A stretch of 64,000 bases of DNA from Saturnia japonica (GCA_033032175.1 CM065323.1:2480001-2544000), one strand, 5' to 3'. Counted from the first letter of the stretch, positions 46,928-58,109 are shown. Notes: a model not told the origin generated them from the sequence alone. Translations and numbers: made by a program.

Positions 46928-47504
46928 TCGCTCCGTTTGTGCTCTCGACCATCACGTGACTTAATTGTTGCGATCTTATATTTGGAATTTATTTCGAATA
47001 TACTGTTGCAATAACGACGTAAACCAACTGGTGTCTAACGCTCGCGTGGTAAACCGCACTTTTCGGTGCGACTTGCTTGTTTTTTATAAATCCACGGTTT
47101 TGTGGTCGCTCACTGGATACCTGACGGTGCTAACTAAAGTGAGCGGGGCGTGACCCGAGCAGCCCGCTGGTTGTCTCCTTCAGAGGCAAACAGCCAGACT
47201 CGGACGGGCCTGGGAATCTAGGCCTTTGCGGTTATCGCATAGTCTTGCCCCAGGTGTCTCCTGCCAAACCTTCCGATCCTGCACACTCCATCCCCGGGAA
47301 CCTGTTTGGGCCTAGCCCGGTTTAATTACCGGTCTGCGTCCTCGGCCCCGGGCTTGTTAGGGCTCCTTAGGGTTGATAGGTCCTTCCTGTGTGTCTTTGC
47401 ACCTTGACCACAGGTCTCTTGCCGACTCCGATAGTCTTTTTAAGTTTTTGGCGCACCCCCCTGCCCCTAAGGCAGGGAGGCCTTTAATTTAAAATAAAAT
47501 AAAA

Positions 47505-49397
47505 ATGTCCCATTGTCCTCCCTCTTCTGCCGTCATGGCAAATAACGTTACCGACCTGGCCACTTGCATAGGCAAGTTGCAAGCCAGGATGAAAGCGCTG
47601 GAATTTCAATACCAGCGCTATCAAAATTTCGTCGTATTACGGTGTCCCTCTCTAGACGAGGAATACCGTAATCTACCTGAGAACGCCTGCGTGCGTCGCA
47701 CCGCTGCGACCGCGACCCGTCATGAGGCCGTTTCAGGTAGCGAGGCGGCCGCTTCAGGTAGCAAGGCGGCCGATGACGTCACGGCCGCGACCGTTATACC
47801 GACTGGCGCCGCGCCAGTCGGCGCCGCGCCCAAACGTCTCACGCGCAGCGCTGCGCGTCCGTCCGCCGCGTCATCCGGGGCCGTGGCCACGTCTACGGCC
47901 ACGCCCCCTGTCCCGACTAGCCAATCGCGCGGGTCAAGCCCCGCCTCCGTCAGGCGAGGGCCGCGTAATTCGCGGTCACAATCTAGGGTTACCAAAAATA
48001 GCCCGTACGTCCGTCCCGCGCGATCCACGGAAACCGCGTTAAAGACGAAAAATTCGTTTTCGGCCCTTCCGGTCGAACAAGACTCGCTCGCGAGTCCGGA
48101 TCCATCTCCGGATATGGATACCGAGAACGACGGCTTCACCGTCGTGGCGTCGCGTAAGCGAACGGCGCGTAGCAGTCCGACTGCTCAACCGGCGCCTAAG
48201 GTAATAGCTAAGGCTGTAGTCAGGGGCGCCGCCGCCCCCGCGTCCTCCCAGCTCCCCGCGCCCGCCGGCGGGAAAAAAGAGCGTGCCCCACCTCCAATCA
48301 TAATCCGGGACAAGGCAGCCTGGATGGGAGTCTGCAATGAGATGCGCAGACTCAAACTCGACTACCACAAGGCTAGAAACATAGTCAACGGGATTTCTAT
48401 TTCGGTGAGTTCTTCGGAAACTCACCGTAAACTAACCACCCTCCTCCGGCAGAAAGGTCTGCAATTTTATACGTATTCGCTCGCGGAGGAGCGCGTCCTC
48501 CGAGTGGTCATCCGCCGCATTCCGGTGGAGCTCGACCCGTCGGAGGTGTGCTCCTCGCTCAAGGAGCAAAGTTATCCCATCCGGGAAGTACACCGGATGT
48601 ACAGTAAAGATAAGCGGCCACTACAAATGGTAGTGGCCATATTGGACCTTTCCCCCGAGGGAAAGGCCATCTTCCAGCTAGAGACGGTGTGCGGGCTCTC
48701 CGGGATTAACGTGGAGCCCCCACACAAAAACCACCAGCCTGCGCAGTGCCACAACTGCCAGCTGTACGGGCACGCTGCCCGTAACTGTCATTCTCGTCCG
48801 CGGTGCGTAAAGTGCCGAGAGGACCACCCCACACGGGAGTGCACGCGCGAGCGTGACTCCGTCGTCCCCCCGAGCTGCGTGTTATGCGGGGAGGAGGGGC
48901 ATCCCGCGAATTATCGCGGTTGCCCCAAGGCCCCGCGTACCACGCGGCCACGTACACAGAGGCAGGCGGCCCCCCGGGCGGCGCCCCCCGCCTCAGCCAT
49001 CAAAGCGCAACCCCTGCTGGCGTCAGGGGAATTTCCCGCGCTGCCGGTCCCGCGCCAGCTCCCGGCCGCCGCCGGCCCCTCCGCACCCCGCGTGGTGCAA
49101 CCGCAACCCGTGCGTTCATCGCAGAACGCATGGGGCCCCCGCCGCCCTAATCCACAGCCCCTTATGGCTATGGATATTCCCGCGCCCCGCGCTCCTGCGC
49201 CCCGCGCGCCCGCTAACACTGTCGTCAATAGTAACGACCTAATGATACTGCTCACCCGCGAGCATGATATCCGCGAGCTCATCGAATACAATGACCATTT
49301 GGAGCGCTTCGGTCTCATCAAGACCGCTTGCGCGTTCCCCCGCCTCGTAGAGACACTACAACGTCTCGATCGCGAGGCGAGTAGTAATAAAAATTAG
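47505..49397 (+). CDS. Jockey LINE ORF1, RNA-binding (gag-like) protein
   Basis: 630 residues. The N-terminus holds a short heptad-like helix (CIGKLQARMKALEFQYQRY). A long Ala/Pro/Arg/Ser-rich disordered part runs to about residue 265. Next comes a conserved region (about 270-410) resembling the domain that precedes zinc knuckles in these elements. Then come three knuckles: C415-x2-C-x4-H423-x4-C428, C434-x2-C-x3-H441-x4-C446, and C458-x2-C-x4-H466-x6-C473. The tail is Pro-rich with a helical end. Its likely role is to coat element RNA as an RNP and escort it to the nucleus. The first ATG is used; a second in-frame ATG lies 10 codons on. ORF2 follows after 9 bases. Confidence 0.9.
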   Translation: MSHCPPSSAVMANNVTDLATCIGKLQARMKALEFQYQRYQNFVVLRCPSLDEEYRNLPENACVRRTAATATRHEAVSGSEAAASGSKAADDVTAATVIPTGAAPVGAAPKRLTRSAARPSAASSGAVATSTATPPVPTSQSRGSSPASVRRGPRNSRSQSRVTKNSPYVRPARSTETALKTKNSFSALPVEQDSLASPDPSPDMDTENDGFTVVASRKRTARSSPTAQPAPKVIAKAVVRGAAAPASSQLPAPAGGKKERAPPPIIIRDKAAWMGVCNEMRRLKLDYHKARNIVNGISISVSSSETHRKLTTLLRQKGLQFYTYSLAEERVLRVVIRRIPVELDPSEVCSSLKEQSYPIREVHRMYSKDKRPLQMVVAILDLSPEGKAIFQLETVCGLSGINVEPPHKNHQPAQCHNCQLYGHAARNCHSRPRCVKCREDHPTRECTRERDSVVPPSCVLCGEEGHPANYRGCPKAPRTTRPRTQRQAAPRAAPPASAIKAQPLLASGEFPALPVPRQLPAAAGPSAPRVVQPQPVRSSQNAWGPRRPNPQPLMAMDIPAPRAPAPRAPANTVVNSNDLMILLTREHDIRELIEYNDHLERFGLIKTACAFPRLVETLQRLDREASSNKN

Positions 49398-49406
49398 GGC
49401 CTTTCA

Positions 49407-52301
49407 ATGGCTAAGTTTAAACCGAAAGCGTTAAATCTTTCATTTTTTAACGCGCGAAGCCTACTTCCGCAGCGTGATCTCGTCGCGACCTTTCTTAAAG
49501 ATCACCAAGTAGATGTTCTTTTAGTGCAGGAGACGCTCTTAAAGCGTGCTAAACGTGATCCAAAAATCGCGAACTACAATATTGTAAGAAATGACCGGGC
49601 CGGCCGCGGGGGCGGCACTCTCATTTATTACAAACGATCGTTATATTGTACGCCGGTAGATCCTCCGATACTTACCAATATGGAAGTATCCGTGTGTAGA
49701 CTAGGAATGACCGACCACCCGTCCATAACGTTAGTCTCAGTTTATCTCTCGCCGAGGAAAGAGCCTCTCAGGTCTGACCTAGAAAAGCTACTTTCGCTCG
49801 GTGAATCGGTCATTATAGCGGGTGACCTCAATTGTGGACACACTTCGTTTGGCAATTGGAGAGACTCCAGTAATGGGGTTAAACTCGAAGAGCTAACGAA
49901 CGTGCTAAACTTTGATGTCATAGCGCCACCCACTCCCACCCACTTTCAAGACAACTGTATGCCGACAGTGCTTGATGTAGCTCTCATTAAAGGTATCGCG
50001 CTTCGGTTACGACTCATTCGGGTCGTACACGAGCTCGACTCCGACCACCGTCCGGTCATCATGCAGCTAGGTCAACCAGACGACTCTAGCCCTCCTTCGG
50101 TCCAAGTGGTTGACTATGCCAAGCTAAAACATTATCTTGCGGACAGGCCGTCCTCGTCCAGCTTAGATAGGATCCCGGACGTATTGGGGTCCGTTGCGGA
50201 CGTAGATCTCGCGATCGATTCCCTGGTCGACCACCTGCAGGCCGGCATCGGAGAGGCCTCGAGAGAGGTCGAAGAGGCGAGCGATCGCCGCTTCGTACTC
50301 CCTGCCGACGTGCGGGCGTTGTTGACGGAAAAGAACGCGGCGACTCGTGCGCACGACCACTATCCGACCGAGGAAAACCGCGCACGTTTACGCGCACTTC
50401 AAAGATCGGTTAGAGCCCGTATATTAGAACTCAGAAGTCACAGATGGGACGCCCTCGTCGAAGGGCTAAGGCCGTCGCATCTGGCTTACTGGAAATTAGC
50501 TCACAGCCTCAAAATAGAGGCTTCTTATCTTATGCCCCCCCTCGAGAGGGGTCCCGGTATACCGCTCGCCTTCGATAGCAGCGACAAGGCGGAGTGCCTC
50601 GCCACTTGTTTGGCGAGCCAGTGCTCTCCGAACAGTGTCGATGCAAATACCGACCGGGTCGAGGGTATCGATGGATGCGTGCGGGAGCTGGATAAGCTCC
50701 CCGCGACAGACTCCCTGTCCCCAGTCACGTCTGAGGAGGTTCTTTCCATTATAAAAAGCCTTAAGCTTAGAAAAGCACCAGGTCCCGACGGGATCAGGAA
50801 TGAAGTACTTAGACTTCTTCCCGATCGCCTCATAGCTCTTTTGGTCTGCATCTTCAATGTAGCCATAGCCCACTGCCATTTTCCAGCCGCCTGGAAAAAG
50901 GCCATAGTCATAGGTATCCGTAAGCCCGGCAAGAGCGCGTCGCTTCCCGACAGCTATCGCCCGATCAGTCTCCTAAATACTTTAGGGAAAATGTACGAGC
51001 GGATCCTTCTGAACCGTCTCAAGTCAGTAATAGAGGAGAAAGACCTCTATCCGCCTGAGCAATTCGGTTTCCGTGCTAGATATTCTTGCACTCATCAAGT
51101 GCACCGCCTCACGGAGCACGTTGCATTTAATTTTGCTGAATTATATAAACCCCGCCGTACACTTGCGGTCTTTTTCGACGTTGCCAAGGCCTTCGATAAG
51201 GTCTGGCACGAGGGATTGATCTACAAGTTGTATCACTTTGAAGTCCCCGATAGGCTAATTAAAATAATTCGCGACTATCTAACAGATCGCACCTTTCGCT
51301 ATAGAGTGGAAGGTGAATTGTCCACGCCCCGTCCAATACGCTCAGGCGTTCCCCAAGGTTCGATCCTGGCTCCTAGCCTATTTAACCTGTACGTCAGTGA
51401 CCTACCTCGACTCCCGGAGGTCGAGGTAGGCCTATACGCTGACGATACAGTCTTATATGCCTCAGATAGGAATAGATCCCACCTCAGACACAAAGTCCAA
51501 CGCTCCGTGACCACTCTCGGGAAGTGGTTTAACGAGTGGCGTATAGCCGTTAATCCCTCGAAGAGCGCCGCGATGCTCTTCGATGCGGATTCGTCACAGA
51601 TACCGTGGAAGCTTAAACCTGTTAAGCTCTACGATAATCCGATTCCGTATGTAAGAGAGACCAAATATCTAGGGGTAACCCTAGATAGTAGGCTCTCTTT
51701 TAGACCCCACATCCGTAAGGTTAGGAACAGGGCCGCGTGGGTCCTGGGCCGGTTGCATCCTCTGTTGTGTTCGGTGAGTAAAATGTCCACGCGACATAAG
51801 CTCACGCTCTACAAGACGTGTATTCGACCAATTTTGACATACAGTTGCGCCGTGTTCGCACATATGTCCGAGTCGAGTTTCAAACGGTTACAATCGATAC
51901 AGAATAGGTTCCTCTATCGTCTCACCGGGGCCCCGTGGTATGTTCGAAGCGTAGATCTCCATAGAGATATGGAGCTTCCTTCGATACATGCCTACGTTAA
52001 ACAGCTCTCCCGTTCGTATTTCGACACCGCGTCGAACCACGCGAATCCGTTAATAAAAACAGCCGCCACTTATGTTCCGGCACCCACGGACATCCGGTGC
52101 AAACGCCGGCCGCGCAATATTTTTATTGATCCCGACGATCACATCGAAAATTCGAATAAATATTACACATCCGTCTCTCCAAACAGAGCGTGCCAGCGCC
52201 CACGCCCGCGAAACCACCGTTCTCTCCGCAGAGGGCGGGCGGTCAATTTCGCTCCAGCACACCCGTCACGTCCACCCTCTCTAGCGGTAACCCAAGCCTA
52301 G
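49407..52301 (+). CDS. Jockey LINE ORF2, endonuclease and reverse transcriptase
   Basis: 964 residues. The N-terminal APE-type endonuclease shows N15 (FFNARSL), Q-E42-T, G-D140-L-N142 and S-D213-H214-R. It nicks target DNA. The reverse transcriptase spans roughly residues 450-760: YRPISLLNTLGKMYERIL, EQFGFRARYSC, FFD591VAKAFDKVW, GVPQGSILAPSLFNLYVSDL, Y677-A-D-D and YLGVTLDSRLSF. All catalytic aspartates are present. The C-terminus is basic, with no RNase H recognised. It copies element RNA at the nicked site (target-primed reverse transcription). It lies in the same frame as ORF1, separated by a stop and three codons, so translation probably depends on reinitiation or readthrough. Confidence 0.93.
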   Translation: MAKFKPKALNLSFFNARSLLPQRDLVATFLKDHQVDVLLVQETLLKRAKRDPKIANYNIVRNDRAGRGGGTLIYYKRSLYCTPVDPPILTNMEVSVCRLGMTDHPSITLVSVYLSPRKEPLRSDLEKLLSLGESVIIAGDLNCGHTSFGNWRDSSNGVKLEELTNVLNFDVIAPPTPTHFQDNCMPTVLDVALIKGIALRLRLIRVVHELDSDHRPVIMQLGQPDDSSPPSVQVVDYAKLKHYLADRPSSSSLDRIPDVLGSVADVDLAIDSLVDHLQAGIGEASREVEEASDRRFVLPADVRALLTEKNAATRAHDHYPTEENRARLRALQRSVRARILELRSHRWDALVEGLRPSHLAYWKLAHSLKIEASYLMPPLERGPGIPLAFDSSDKAECLATCLASQCSPNSVDANTDRVEGIDGCVRELDKLPATDSLSPVTSEEVLSIIKSLKLRKAPGPDGIRNEVLRLLPDRLIALLVCIFNVAIAHCHFPAAWKKAIVIGIRKPGKSASLPDSYRPISLLNTLGKMYERILLNRLKSVIEEKDLYPPEQFGFRARYSCTHQVHRLTEHVAFNFAELYKPRRTLAVFFDVAKAFDKVWHEGLIYKLYHFEVPDRLIKIIRDYLTDRTFRYRVEGELSTPRPIRSGVPQGSILAPSLFNLYVSDLPRLPEVEVGLYADDTVLYASDRNRSHLRHKVQRSVTTLGKWFNEWRIAVNPSKSAAMLFDADSSQIPWKLKPVKLYDNPIPYVRETKYLGVTLDSRLSFRPHIRKVRNRAAWVLGRLHPLLCSVSKMSTRHKLTLYKTCIRPILTYSCAVFAHMSESSFKRLQSIQNRFLYRLTGAPWYVRSVDLHRDMELPSIHAYVKQLSRSYFDTASNHANPLIKTAATYVPAPTDIRCKRRPRNIFIDPDDHIENSNKYYTSVSPNRACQRPRPRNHRSLRRGRAVNFAPAHPSRPPSLAVTQA

Positions 52302-52804
52302 GTCCGTTCCTCGGTGTGAAACCCTTGGGTCAGGCAACCGCCCGCGCGATACAAGTGACACTGTACGTGCATCACTTAGCTACCTACATACAACACTACA
52401 CACGTATGAACATACACACGTGCACACCACACAGGTACATAGGTTCTGTGAGGGACCTTTTTTTTTCTTTTTTTACGCTAGTTAGTTAGCGCTAGTTAGT
52501 GTAGAAACATTCCGATTATTGAATACACATACGCACGGTTCCTTCCTTCCTCCCAGGAGGAAGGGAACGTGCCTATGTGTATATTTAGTTAGCTCGAATC
52601 GTAGGTGTAGGGATTCGAATAGATCGCGACCTATTTGCGAACGCGACGACCGCCCGAGCCGAGGTCCGGCCACTTTGGCACCCTCGTGCGAGTCGTCCAC
52701 AAAACTTTCGCGGCTGAGTGCCCTCTGCGCTCGCCCCCAAGTCCGGTGAAGCTGTAAAAGCCGCAGCGGCTTTAGGGCCCCTAAGGCTAACAGTGTAGTC
52801 AGTT

Positions 52805-52855
<51 letters not shown>
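52302..52855 (+). other. Jockey LINE 3' UTR and 50-nt poly(A)
   Basis: It contains a short tandem tag (gctagttagttagcg, ctagttagtg), cctcccaggagg, gaggtccggccactttggca, and ends agtgtagtcagttc followed by 50 A at 52806-52855. The same blocks in the same order define the truncated copies at 26305, 27515 and 58262. Confidence 0.85.
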
Positions 52856-52857
<2 letters not shown>

Positions 52858-52865
52858 AGTAGAAG
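52856..52865 (+). repeat. Target-site duplication, 3' side of Jockey LINE
   Basis: ttagtagaag directly after the poly(A), identical to 46882-46891. Confidence 0.85.
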
Positions 52866-55100
52866 TAAGTGGAAAACCAGAAAGACGCGTATAGCGACTT
52901 TACTTTATAGTATATATTGATTCTTTGGATGATTTAATGAATCACGCGGTACGTCAACGTGACAGCATGAAAAGAATAGTCTCTTGGTTGTCGCCTTTTA
53001 CTAGTATTTCGACGGTAACTAGTCATTGCGCAGCGGAAACCAAACATTAACCTAAGAGTAAAATACTACAATCATGAGTAATAATAAGAAAATCTGGATA
53101 ATCTAAAATAACTTGTTATCATTAACTGTATTCCAAAATTAATAATAAGATTCGGATAGAAAATTCTAGAATGTATATAAATACACCAGAGACCGCGGCC
53201 ATTTTGATTATTTGAAGTCTTATAAACAAGCAATCCTTTGTCTTATTATTCAAAACGAAATTATGGTAATTCGAGTTTCTGCGTTTGATTTTTCCCTTAC
53301 GAGTTTTATTTTCCTCACAATATTTTGTGTTTAAGCTTATTGCTTGGAAATTGTTTTCGGGTCGATTGTAGGTATATTTTACGAATTTCTTATTTATCGG
53401 TTTGAATTATTTTTTACTAATATATATTAACTTCTTGATGGAGATTGACTCCGATTGATAGCTTTTGACAAATCAACTTCAATCGTTACTTCTAGTGTTA
53501 CATTTTTATATATTATGATCGTTTAATTATTTGAATTATTCTCATTTAATATGGTTTTTAAATTTCTAGCTATCTATTGGATCTAAATGGATTGATGGAT
53601 CTAAAAAATATTAAAATATAGTAAAGTACTTATTTAACAAATCAACCGATCGTTGAATTCCAATACAGAATTTGGAGATTTTTTGTGTAACCAAGGAACA
53701 TTTCCACGAATGACCTTTTTTGAGCCATCTTTGAATGTGTATGTGTACTATACAAAGCAACTAAAAAAATCGTTTGAAGAACTAATTGCAAATAACTGGC
53801 AACCGCTTGAATTGATAATATTAAAGTCCTACTAACTATGTAGGTAAGCATTAATTTCATTTATATAACATTTATGTAGTTTGTTTGTCTATAAACAAAG
53901 CAAAAAACATGTTCTTGAAAAACATAATTCGATTTTAAAATATGAAGTTTTGAAATGAAACTACTTGATACTTGAATATTTTTATATTAGTATTGATAAA
54001 ATAATGTTCCATAACAACTTACAGTTAAATTGCTTCTGAATTAATTCCAAGGAATATTCTTTTACACTTTCATTCTAGCCATCTTTATACAGCAAAGGAA
54101 GGGGGCGTCCATTAGTACCTTATTGTTCTAGAGTTGCACTGGAACATAACAAAGGATACAATGAAGTAAGCCACTGTCTTGTTTCTTGCAAGGTTTTTCT
54201 CGCTTCCACTAATGTAAGATTTACTTCATACGATGTTCTGTGAATTCTACAATGTCTTTACTAAATGTTGGTTAAATTCTTCACAATTTGTTTATATTTT
54301 TGTCACGTTTTTAACTAAATCTGTGCTTCCTGTGTCAAATGATATAAGTCAAAAATTGGTACTTTTTAGGAGAGCCATAACAAATTTAAAAAATATTTGT
54401 ATCTCATTCTCTATAGTACTTTAAAAAAAAAAAAAACATTATGTTTCATATAAAATGTGTATTTTCATCCTGGTTTTGGTGTGTTTTAATATACCGGGTA
54501 GAATATCAAAAAACGACAAAACTTGGAAAGGTGTATCTATTAATATACAAGATGCATATTTGTGCTTTATTCTTGTTTTATGGTATTTTCTATTAGGAAC
54601 TCAATATAGACAGACACAAAGATACCCATGTTGCAAAGACTAAAGACTTAAATTTTGAAACTTTAAATTTTTTTATATACATTCACACACCATAGACTAA
54701 CACAAAACTTCAGAGAGCATTTATATATTCGCAAGAGTATCAAACATAACTTTTAATTTGTGGTTTATAACGTGTTTAGTGATACAAATGCAATTATATC
54801 TTAAAACACATTATAGTTGATTTTGGTGAAAATTGATAACTGGTTACTTATTTAAGGTGTAACAAAAAAAAAAAATGTTGGTCTATATCAATGGTCATAA
54901 AATAAAAAGGAAGGAAAATTCATGAAGGATTAATATTCTTTAATACAATACTTTTTGTCAGTTATATTACTAAACCTAAATTTTAATGTATTTCTTACTT
55001 TTGAGAAAAGTGGTCTATGTAAAGTTGTATCAAGCTTTAAGTATAATAGAAATGTGTAAAGAGGTACAAGTTCAATATAGTAAATTAAACAAAAAAAAGT
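52866..55100. other. AT-rich, no supported gene
   Basis: 53143-53185 has a TTCTAGAA next to gtatataaatac that could be a TATA promoter or an LTR scrap. Several 60-codon open frames have noise-like composition. No family match. Confidence 0.35.
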
Positions 55101-55292
55101 TATCAATAACACGTTTAATTGCTACAATATTATAAGTTTTACCAAAAAGTAAGCAATAACACGTTTAATTACTACAATATTATAAGTTTTACCAAAAAGT
55201 ATTCAATAACACGTTTAATTACTACAATATTATAAGTTTTACCAAAGAGTAATCAATAACACTTTTAATTACTACAATATTATAAGTTTTAA
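55101..55292. repeat. Tandem repeat, four units of 50 bp
   Basis: caataacacgtttaatt starts at 55104, 55154 and 55204, and again at 55254 as caataacacttttaatt. Each is followed by a ctacaatattataagtttta block. Spacing is exactly 50. Units differ at one to four positions. The last unit ends early. Confidence 0.9.
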
Positions 55293-55384
55293 CATAACAC
55301 ACCTGTTACTATCGCACCTAGTCAATAGTGCGGGTCAATAGTAAAGTCAATAGTAGGAATACTAAGTTATTAATACGGATTCCA

Positions 55385-55765
55385 TAATTACAATTCCTCG
55401 ATTTATCTATACAAACGAAGAAAAAGAGGAGATCTCACTGTAACATACAAAATATTAAACGGTTACTACCTTTTCACGGTACCAGACCATTGAAACTTGT
55501 GCACTATGAGTCAAATTAAGAGACAACTCCATGAAGTTATACAAGATTCCAAGCAATAGTAACCCTCGAACACACTTCTTATCTAATAGAGTTGTCACCA
55601 TATGGAACACCCTTCCAGAGACTGTCATTAGTGCACCAACAGTGAACTGTTTTAAAAATAGACTGGACAAACCTTTGAAAATATTAGAAATACTAGTGTA
55701 GTGATAGCGATATAGCGATAACGCATCAGCTCGAAGAACTGCTAGTGTAGTAAATAAATAATAAT
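55385..55765 (+). pseudogene. CR1/L2-type LINE ORF2 C-terminal remnant
   Basis: Across frameshifts the plus strand gives YKILNGYY, then HTSYL or THFLSNRVV by frame, then VTIWNTLPETVISAPTVNCF followed by KNRLD. This is the usual R-V-V-x-x-W-N-x-L-P...F-K-x-R-L-D ending of CR1/L2-group elements. It ends in an ataataataa microsatellite tail, as such LINEs do. Confidence 0.7.
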
Positions 55766-55773
55766 AATAAAAA

Positions 55774-56617
55774 TTAATAAAGTTGAAGTTTCTCTTTGTA
55801 ATGTCAAAATAACAGTTTTTTACTAAATACATATGAAAGTATATACGATACCTAAAAAGCCCATTTTTTTTAAATTTGTCTGTCTCTCTGTCTGTTTGTT
55901 CAGGATAATCTCTGAAACAGTTGGAGCGATTTTGACGGCACTTTCACTGATAGATAGCTGATGATATAGGAAGTAACTTAGGCTACTTTTATTTTAGAAA
56001 AAGAATTAGGGTTCCGCACAAATAAAAAAAAACTTGTTATGGTGAGTCAATTCGTGTTCTAAAATGACTTATGCCGAGTAAACCATAAAAGATATAGAAA
56101 ATTAATGTACTATGTAATTATGCTCAATAGACTGACATCCAGAGCCGTAGTGCACATATCTAATCTGTTGCAAATTGTTCACTCGTACAATCTGGTATAT
56201 TACGTCAAGTGCTTGACAAAATAACAATCAACAACCAAACAGCTGATCGTAATTGCTATTGGTGAACTTGTTTTGTTAAATTTACCAATTACAGTTAATG
56301 TTTCAAACTATATCACTGTGTGAGTTTTATAAAAAAAGTATAACCGTCGTATCATTAGAATTTTTACTCGTGATTACTGGTGTTAAACTAGTAAGTGTAT
56401 TCTTATACTTATATTAATTATGTAATTATTATTATATATTTATGTAATTAGTTATAAGCATTAAAAATATCTACAAAAAATCCGGGATAGTATATATCTA
56501 TCTTCTAAGGAACACCCACAATAAGCATTTTTATCTTTATAATAGCCGGGAGCGGAAGAGCAAAATTCGCTGGGGCATTCTGTAGTCTACGAGAGCGAAG
56601 CCACGGGCACAGCTAGT
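55774..56617 (-). repeat. Interspersed repeat family A, interrupted copy
   Basis: ttaataaagttgaagtttct, gtctgtctctctgtctg, gcgattttgacggcacttt, cactgatagatagctgatga and ttttagaaaaagaattaggg, then after an insertion aaatatctacaaaaaatccg and gggcacagctagtatt. Colinear with the plus copies read in reverse. Confidence 0.7.
56121..56440. mobile_element. Unclassified 320-bp insertion with 10-bp duplication
   Basis: Family A is interrupted between identical tatgtaatta copies at 56111-56120 and 56441-56450. The insert begins tgctcaatagactgacatcc and ends in an AT-rich run. No ORF, no pol III boxes, no long inverted ends. A 10-bp duplication fits a retroposed sequence better than an LTR (4-6 bp). Confidence 0.6.
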
Positions 56618-56884
56618 ATTATATATTATTTATTATAACGTATTGGTAGGAGAAGCCGATCTTTGTAACACAGTGGATCAAAAACTTTTCTAAAAATAAA
56701 CCAAAAAGAACCAATTATAATTAGTCCAGGAAGTATGTAGTTGAACTAATACTTTATTCAGATAAATTATGGACAGTTATCTTATTTATTCACTTCAAAA
56801 TATACAAACAAAATTTAAACTAAAAATATAATAAATGTTTTTTATTTGGTTTCCAGGTGCTGTACTTAAATAATTAATAGGACA

Positions 56885-57005
56885 TTTCACTCCCACAATT
56901 AAGACGAATCTAACGATAACTCGTACGCTAAAATCCATTAAGCCGTTTAGGCTACAGAGCGTTCCAAATAAATAGACACACATACATACATACGCTCGAA
57001 AACTA
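56885..57005 (+). repeat. Interspersed repeat family D fragment
   Basis: cacaattaagacgaatctaa, aagccgtttaggctacagag, acatacatacatacgctcg, colinear with the first part of 40280-40660. Confidence 0.5.
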
Positions 57006-58109
57006 TACGAAACTTCTTATTCGATTTTCAAACAAAAACATTTCCATGAAATTGTATCGCTAACAACAGGATTAGTTTTTAATATTTATAGTACGCCAAT
57101 TTGTGATATTCGTAATATTGCCTCTCTGACTCTTTAAATAGGGCTGTGTCGGGTTTCCTTAATAAAATGTATCGATACAATGGAGCTCTTCGGTTCGTTG
57201 TAATAACATTTATCGATCCTACTATTACTGGAATTTGTGTACATATTCAACCTTACAAAATGCAAAGTTATACTTTGAATATAAACGAGAGAACCTCGAT
57301 ATCGGTTTTCTAAGAACTGTGAATATATAATATATTCCGCCTTATTTGTAAAATATATTGTTTTTTTCAAACATGCATGGAAATATTGTCATTATTTTTG
57401 AAAAAAGAATACGCGAAGTATTGTATTTACGGACATGACAAGAATGATAAAAGAGAACCAATCAAAGAGTATTTAATAACCCCAGTACGCCGTTTCATAC
57501 AACGTTGCTGGAGCTTTGTAATGTTCCAAATTCAAAAAACGCTCCTGTAATTGCCTATCTCGTATTAGTAAAATCAGCGCCTACGGATCGGCCTTCAAAC
57601 TTATACTCGACTTGCAATTGCCTATTTCAGGGTCTTTGCAATAATGTACTATTAAATCCGACCAGACCTTCGCATAGTTTGGAAATAATACTGTAAAATG
57701 ATTTTTTAACTAAGTACAAACATAAAAATAAATATTTTCTTGTATATTGCAATACTGAAAAGTTGATTTTGATAAAGAAATTTAAGCTAACATTATTTCG
57801 AGTTAAACACCTTAGGTATTATGAAATTCTGTAAGTAGATTCAAACGTACCAGTAACATATTATTACTGTAGCTTATATTAATTTATAATTGACCCCGAA
57901 ACGACTGGAGTCCTGATCGAGGGTAATCATTAATGCCTACTACTCTTCAGGTCAGTTGGAACGCCTCGTGTATTGTTGCGTATTTTCAACAAGTCTCTTC
58001 GGGCAGGAAAACAGTAGCGCAAGCAATAATGATTTTATGATGTGATTCTGTGACGCAGTAGTACTTTCGCAGTCTAACTATATACAGGTATTTAACTGAT
58101 CGAACTTTG
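57006..58109. other. No supported gene
   Basis: AT-rich with short open frames of noise-like composition. Nothing assigned. Confidence 0.35.

Larger units (their letters stand above)
46892..52855 (+). mobile_element. Full-length Jockey-clade non-LTR retrotransposon
   Basis: 5,964 bp flanked by a perfect 10-bp target duplication. Order: 5' UTR (about 610 bp), ORF1 (47505-49397), ORF2 (49407-52301), 3' UTR (about 500 bp), and 50 A. Both ORFs are open along their whole length and the key residues of endonuclease and reverse transcriptase are present. ORF1 with three zinc knuckles plus an ORF2 lacking an evident RNase H fits the Jockey clade (X-element/jockey-like). GC content is far above that of the flanks. 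It is young and potentially autonomous. Three truncated relatives lie at 26305, 27515 and 58262. Confidence 0.92.

Noticed and set aside
46965..47153. 62-codon upstream ORF in the LINE 5' UTR
   Set aside because: No conserved feature. Short upstream frames are expected in a 600-bp leader.
47720..48425. Long open frames opposite and alongside LINE ORF1
   Set aside because: Shadow frames caused by the high GC and biased composition of ORF1, with no independent support.
53653..53835. 60-codon plus-strand frame as possible exon
   Set aside because: Open in both strands, no clear splice pair, no recognised domain.
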